A stretch of 45,713 bases of DNA from Verrucomicrobiaceae bacterium (GTDB lineage: Bacteria; Verrucomicrobiota; Verrucomicrobiia; Verrucomicrobiales; Verrucomicrobiaceae), in the NCBI GenBank assembly GCA_947440575.1, contig CANETF010000015.1, positions 1 to 45,713 of the forward strand. Reading direction: 5' to 3'. Positions 41,791 to 45,713 of this stretch are shown here, piece after piece (positions within the stretch are counted from its first letter, which is position 1; every line of letters begins with the position of its first letter). A model generated the notes under the pieces. It was not told where the DNA came from. It searched no databases and saw only the letters and a list, made by a program, of their open reading frames with translations. Position numbers and translations under genes: made by a program.

Positions 41791-42843
41791 TTATTCAGAT
41801 CGCCCCTCCACCAAATGAGATGTCGACAAGGCATCCCAGCGTTCCCGATACGGATCTGGCAAAGGCTCCCGCCCCGCCTGCGCAATCGCCGCATCAATCA
41901 GTTTTCGTCCCTCCTGCTCCCAACCCCTCACCACCTCAGCACTCGCCAACCCCCGCGCCGCCAACGTCTTCTCAGCCACCATCAAACAGTCCTGCCCCAA
42001 ATGCGAAAACCGCGCCTCCTCCGGCACATACGACGCATCGTCATGCTCCCCGTGCCCCCCCAGCCGCAACATCCGCCCCACCACCATCTGCGGACCACCC
42101 CCACTCCTCGCTGCCGCCACCGCCGCCCGAAACCCCTTCAAACACGATGCCAAATCCGTCCCTGTCACCGACCACCCCTGCACCCCGTAACCCTCCGCCC
42201 TCAACAACAAATCCTCACACGCAAACTGCCGACTGTTCGGCGTCGAATACGCAAACTGATTGTTCGCCACACTCACAATCAACGGCAGCTTCTCCACCGC
42301 CGCCAAATTCATCCCCTCATGAAACGCCCCGGTCGACGTCCCCCCGTCCCCAATCGACGTCGCCCCCACGGTGTCCCCCAGGCTCCCCCTCAACCGCCGC
42401 GCAAACAACACCCCCGTCACCACCGACACCAGCGCCCCTAGGTGACTGATCATCGCCAGCATCCCCTCCTTCGGCCGACCCCGATGAATGTTCCCGTCGC
42501 GACCTCTCATCGGCCCCGTCGCCGTTCCCAAATACGTCCGAAAACAATCCAGCAACGGCTCCCCAAAAGCAATCCTCCCCGCCTGATCCCGAATCAACGG
42601 CCCATACACATCCTTCCCCTCCACCAACTGCACCCCCAGCGCCGCACTGAACGCCTCCTGCCCCTTCCCCAAATAAACCCCACCCACAATCCGCCCCCCG
42701 GATCGATACAAACTCCCCAACTTCTCCTCCACCTGCCGCGACAACTGCATGCAACGAAAAGCCGCTACAAACTGACCTCCAAACTCAGGGGTCCAGTCAG
42801 CGTCATTGACCTCAACGATTGGGGCTGAAGGCAGGGTGGGCAA
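41791..42843 (-). CDS. 2-oxoacid dehydrogenase E1, alpha subunit
   Basis: Alpha subunit of E1, 350 residues, binding thiamine diphosphate through SIGDGGTSTGAFHEGMN…VANNQ, the GDG-x(24–27)-NN motif. The conserved SRQVEEKLGSLYRSG start, GLKGQEA-like YLGKGQEAFSAALG, IRDQAGRIAFGEPL and a phosphorylation-loop-like RLGGHGEHDDASYVP (branched-chain type) are visible. It is the first gene of the E1-alpha, E1-beta, E2 operon, abutting E1-beta. The promoter must lie in the 480-base region upstream, divergent from the Pro-rich gene. The GHGEHDDASYVP loop resembles branched-chain and acetoin enzymes more than proteobacterial pyruvate E1, a hint only. Confidence 0.93.
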   Translation of the reverse strand: MPTLPSAPIVEVNDADWTPEFGGQFVAAFRCMQLSRQVEEKLGSLYRSGGRIVGGVYLGKGQEAFSAALGVQLVEGKDVYGPLIRDQAGRIAFGEPLLDCFRTYLGTATGPMRGRDGNIHRGRPKEGMLAMISHLGALVSVVTGVLFARRLRGSLGDTVGATSIGDGGTSTGAFHEGMNLAAVEKLPLIVSVANNQFAYSTPNSRQFACEDLLLRAEGYGVQGWSVTGTDLASCLKGFRAAVAAARSGGGPQMVVGRMLRLGGHGEHDDASYVPEEARFSHLGQDCLMVAEKTLAARGLASAEVVRGWEQEGRKLIDAAIAQAGREPLPDPYRERWDALSTSHLVEGRSE

Positions 42844-43323
42844 AGCAAGAAGAATGGATAATGCGGCAGGGAACGCGCCTCAACTCTGAAACCCGTTACC
42901 GTCCGCCCAAAACGCTGTCACATTCTCCCGACTTTGTCCACCCCCCTTTAGCGCATTGAACCTCCAGTCAAGCTCCCAACCTCGGACCACCTCCAACCCG
43001 TCCACACTCTCTCAAATCGGAAAGGCTCCTCTTACCTTCAGTTTCCCGGAATCGTGCATTTCGTAAGAACATGAAGCCGATGATTCGGGAGCCACCACAC
43101 GGATCCTCAGCTGCCTTGGAGATCAATCTCGGCGTGTTTTCCCGTCCCGCTTTCAACCCATCAAGCCAAAATGAGACAAACCGGAAAGAATTCAGTTGAA
43201 TAAGACTTAGTGAATATTTAACATCACTAACTAATTGTGCTGGATATTTACAATTAATTCTATAGATTCTGGTAAGTAGTTCCATTTAGTGCCTCGATTG
43301 GAGTCTTTACCCCGGCATTTCTC
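42844..43323. other. Divergent intergenic region with an AT-rich patch
   Basis: These 480 bases separate the divergent E1-alpha and Pro-rich genes. No gene or RNA is recognised. The first 340 bases are of ordinary GC content; about 43190–43290 is strongly AT-rich, with two ATATTTA-type words and TATAGA, a probable promoter zone for the Pro-rich gene. I cannot place a -35/-10 pair with correct spacing. Confidence 0.5.
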
Positions 43324-45713
43324 ATGAGTTTCTCCCTCCGCAGCATGTTCAACAAAAGCGAACCGCAAAATGTCGGCGCGGTTCATGCTGCTCCGACTCT
43401 CAATGCCGTCCCAACTCACATCAACAGCCCCCAGCAGCCCCCTACGCCTATGACCCCGAGTGGATTCCCGCCCGCGCCATCTCCTTTCGGCGGCCCCCTG
43501 TTCCGAACTCTGGGCAATGATGATAGCAACAACGAACCCCTCGCTTTCGACCCCGGTCAATCCCCCTTCTCCTCACCTTCAGCATCCGCAAACGTTGCCT
43601 TGACCGTCGCTGACGTGCTCCCCCAAATTCCGCAAGAATTGGCCCGCGCCACAGCCATCCCTCAAGACCAGCCCGTCCAGATCTCACCTCAAATCCTCAG
43701 CCACGCCCTCTCCTCCGGTCAACTCGCCGTTCCGCTCTTCGAAGTCTATCGCGTCTGCCCCGGCATCTTCCAAACCCCCGTCTCTCCCGACGATACCCGC
43801 ATGGTCCGCCTGCCAGCCGCCAAGCTGCCCGCCCTGATTTCCGGAGCCATGCCCGCCACCGCTCAGCCCGAAGCCGCTCCAGCAAGCCCCTTCAGCTCCT
43901 TGTTTAGTGCCGCTCCCTCAACTCCATCTGGCCCCGCTTCCCCTTTCCAAAGCCTCATCCAGCCCGAGCCGCCCGCCCCACCTTCCGCCTTCTCCCTCGC
44001 GGAACCCGCTCCATCCCCCCTGGCGTCGACGGTCCTCCCTCCTCGGCGCGACCCCTCACAACCCCCTGCCAGCTCCCTCCCTCCACCCCCCTTCTTAGAT
44101 ATCGCCGCCTCAGCCCCCGCTCTGGCAAGCCCACCCCCCTCGCCCTTCGGCGCAATGTCAGCGCCTACCTCACCCTTCTCCGCTCCTTCGCAGCCTCCGG
44201 TCATGCCCTCATTGTTCAGCGCTGCCCCCGAATCCCCATTCGCAAGCACCCCCGCTGCCCCAGAACCTGCCGCTTCGGCCCCTCCCTCACCTTTCGCTGC
44301 CTTCAGCGCTCCGCCTGAACCCGAAAAGGCAGCCCCCCCATCCCTCCTCCAATCCATTCCTTCAGCCGCCCCCTTCCCCGCTCCCGCCGCACCCGGAAAA
44401 CTCACCGGTGCCGCCACCGCCTCAGTCGCCGCCCTGCTCCAAGGCCAAAGCGCCGACGCCCTCGGCTTCGACCCCGGCATGGTCCCTTCCTGGATCAGCG
44501 CCCAATTCAACGGTGGCATCATCGCTGAACTCCAAGAAATGCCCTCACCCAGCCTCGACCTGGGCACCATCGTTGACGCCATCACCGACATCGGCTTCCG
44601 CAACGTCCTGAACTCCGCCCGACGCGGACATCAAATTGACGTTTCACTCAGCCATCTCTCCCCTGCCGCCTCCACCACCATGAAACCCGCGGCCGCCGCC
44701 GCATCACCTGCAGCAGCAGCCACCCCAACCATGGTCACCCCCATGCGGGTCACCCCTGCGGCTCCCCCCTCCGACTCCGGCGCCCCCTCTCCTTTCACCG
44801 TCCCTGTCGAGGCTCCTCAAACCCTCGCCAACCCCTTCAACGTCGCGCCCGCTGAGCCCAGCTCCAAAGCCGAGCCTCTCAACCCGTTCGCGGCCGCCCC
44901 CGAACCCCTTCCCGCCGCCGCCAACCCCTTCAGCCTGCCCGCTGAATCGCCCCCAAACTCTCCAAGCCTCTTCGGCGCCGCCCCCCTCTTCACAACCCCT
45001 CCCCAACCCGAATCCGCCGCCCCCGCCGCACCCCTTTTCAAAGTCGAACCCGGCAACCCCTTCGCCAACGTCCCCGAGGCCCCCGCTCCAGCTGCCTCAT
45101 TCATCGCTCCCGCTCCTCTACCAGAAGACGCCGCACCCCCACCTGCCCTCTTCACCGAAGCCGCCCCACCTGCCGCCGCCCCAACCCCAATCCAACCCAA
45201 GGTCGACATCAGCAGCTTGTTCGCAGCCGCACCCGCTCCCACCCCGGCCGCCGTCCCAACCGAAGCGCCAGCTCAACCGCCCGCTTCACCCCTCCCCGCC
45301 TCCTTCTCCTTTGGCGCCAAAGCTTTCGATCCCTTCGCTCCCACCGATTCAACCCCCTCCGTCGGCGGCTTCAGCAGCTTCGACCTCCTCGGCGGTGCCC
45401 CGGCCGCCCCCGAACCCGTCGCCAAAACGGAACCCACCCCTGCCCCAGTCGTGGATGAGCCCAAAACGCTCCCCCCACAAACCGTTGCCCAGCCTGAACC
45501 CGCCCCGACCCCCGAACCCGAACCAATCGCTCCCCCCAAGTCCCCTCGCTTCATCATCGATCCCGAACCCGAAGTCGAATCGGAGACTGCCATCATTCCA
45601 GAAATCCCCGTCGTCCTGGAACAACCCGAACCCGAGCCTTTTGCAGCCCAAAAAACCACCTCTTGGCCCGACATTGATCCGATCCCAACTCCCAAGCCTG
45701 AATCCACTCAGGC
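43324..45713 (+). CDS. Large Pro/Ala-rich protein with NPF/SPF motifs (partial)
   Basis: One frame stays open from an ATG at 43324 to the window end, at least 796 codons, and so the C-terminus is missing. The N-terminus (1–75) is Pro-rich, followed by a small probably folded segment (about 95–180, VADVLPQIPQELA…ILSHALSSGQLAVPLFEVYRV). A long disordered Pro/Ser/Ala stretch with repeated SPF motifs comes next (about 185–355). A second folded segment (about 360–445) has ATASVAALLQGQSADALGFD and IVDAITDIGFRNVLNSARRG. A further disordered tail holds four NPF and one DPF. No signal peptide, membrane helix or known domain is visible. A scaffold or adaptor-like protein is a guess. Confidence 0.75.
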   Translation, partial: MSFSLRSMFNKSEPQNVGAVHAAPTLNAVPTHINSPQQPPTPMTPSGFPPAPSPFGGPLFRTLGNDDSNNEPLAFDPGQSPFSSPSASANVALTVADVLPQIPQELARATAIPQDQPVQISPQILSHALSSGQLAVPLFEVYRVCPGIFQTPVSPDDTRMVRLPAAKLPALISGAMPATAQPEAAPASPFSSLFSAAPSTPSGPASPFQSLIQPEPPAPPSAFSLAEPAPSPLASTVLPPRRDPSQPPASSLPPPPFLDIAASAPALASPPPSPFGAMSAPTSPFSAPSQPPVMPSLFSAAPESPFASTPAAPEPAASAPPSPFAAFSAPPEPEKAAPPSLLQSIPSAAPFPAPAAPGKLTGAATASVAALLQGQSADALGFDPGMVPSWISAQFNGGIIAELQEMPSPSLDLGTIVDAITDIGFRNVLNSARRGHQIDVSLSHLSPAASTTMKPAAAAASPAAAATPTMVTPMRVTPAAPPSDSGAPSPFTVPVEAPQTLANPFNVAPAEPSSKAEPLNPFAAAPEPLPAAANPFSLPAESPPNSPSLFGAAPLFTTPPQPESAAPAAPLFKVEPGNPFANVPEAPAPAASFIAPAPLPEDAAPPPALFTEAAPPAAAPTPIQPKVDISSLFAAAPAPTPAAVPTEAPAQPPASPLPASFSFGAKAFDPFAPTDSTPSVGGFSSFDLLGGAPAAPEPVAKTEPTPAPVVDEPKTLPPQTVAQPEPAPTPEPEPIAPPKSPRFIIDPEPEVESETAIIPEIPVVLEQPEPEPFAAQKTTSWPDIDPIPTPKPESTQ

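Noticed and set aside
42968-43285. 105-codon minus-strand open frame in the E1-alpha upstream gap
   Set aside because: No recognisable domain, no ribosome site, and its start lies in the AT-rich patch; probably chance.
43863-44603. Minus-strand Gly/Ala-rich frames over the NPF protein
   Set aside because: The plus-strand frame is continuous for nearly 2.4 kb from a plausible ATG and shows folded segments; the minus frames are its antisense.

Overview
The window looks like a chromosomal segment of a high-GC, Gram-negative bacterium of the Planctomycetota–Verrucomicrobiota group, most likely a Verrucomicrobium/Prosthecobacter-like verrucomicrobium. This is an inference from gene content: several large secreted arylsulfatases, DUF1080 and PA14 domains, a secreted PQQ-type propeller, leucine-rich repeats, GxxExxY, and EF-hand lipoproteins. 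Strongly C-ending codons in most genes fit this. No rRNA or marker gene in the window proves it.

Layout. 1–8.9 kb is mostly housekeeping: aquaporin, a YkgJ-type cysteine-cluster protein, an RsuA-type pseudouridine synthase, a duplicated minus-strand sequence ending each time in a perfect terminator (candidate paired small RNAs), tRNA-Val(UAC), a nested palindromic repeat, secreted propeller and LRR proteins, a small monooxygenase-like protein, an Lrp/AsnC regulator with its aminotransferase, a CPBP membrane protease and an alpha/beta hydrolase. 8.9–11.7 kb is a signalling locus: histidine kinase, single-domain globin, and a LuxR-type response regulator with Glu at the phospho-acceptor position. 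Two similar palindromes (TCCGAC-N4-GTCGGA) bracket it. 11.7–14.6 kb holds a toxin–antitoxin pair with a frameshifted toxin and a DUF1080–azurin-like–PA14 fusion.

14.7–32.5 kb is a sulfatase region. It has four large Cys-type arylsulfatases in two subfamilies, an AraC regulator divergent from a tightly packed run (DUF2092 protein, Asn-repeat protein, two outer-membrane barrel proteins, sulfatase 3, GxxExxY, sulfatase 4), a MITE-like palindrome, and two decayed remnants of one barrel-like gene. Codon use in much of this region (AAG lysine, G-ending codons) differs from the flanks, which suggests acquisition as an island. The genes together suggest sensing, import and desulfation of sulfated compounds. 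No formylglycine-generating enzyme is in view, so activation would depend on one elsewhere.

32.5–45.7 kb returns to native-style genes: an RhlE-type helicase, a circularly permuted ATP-grasp/alpha-E fusion followed after two genes by its usual transglutaminase partner, an operon for E1-alpha, E1-beta and E2 of a 2-oxoacid dehydrogenase, and the 5' part of a very long Pro/Ala-rich protein with repeated NPF/SPF motifs that runs off the window.
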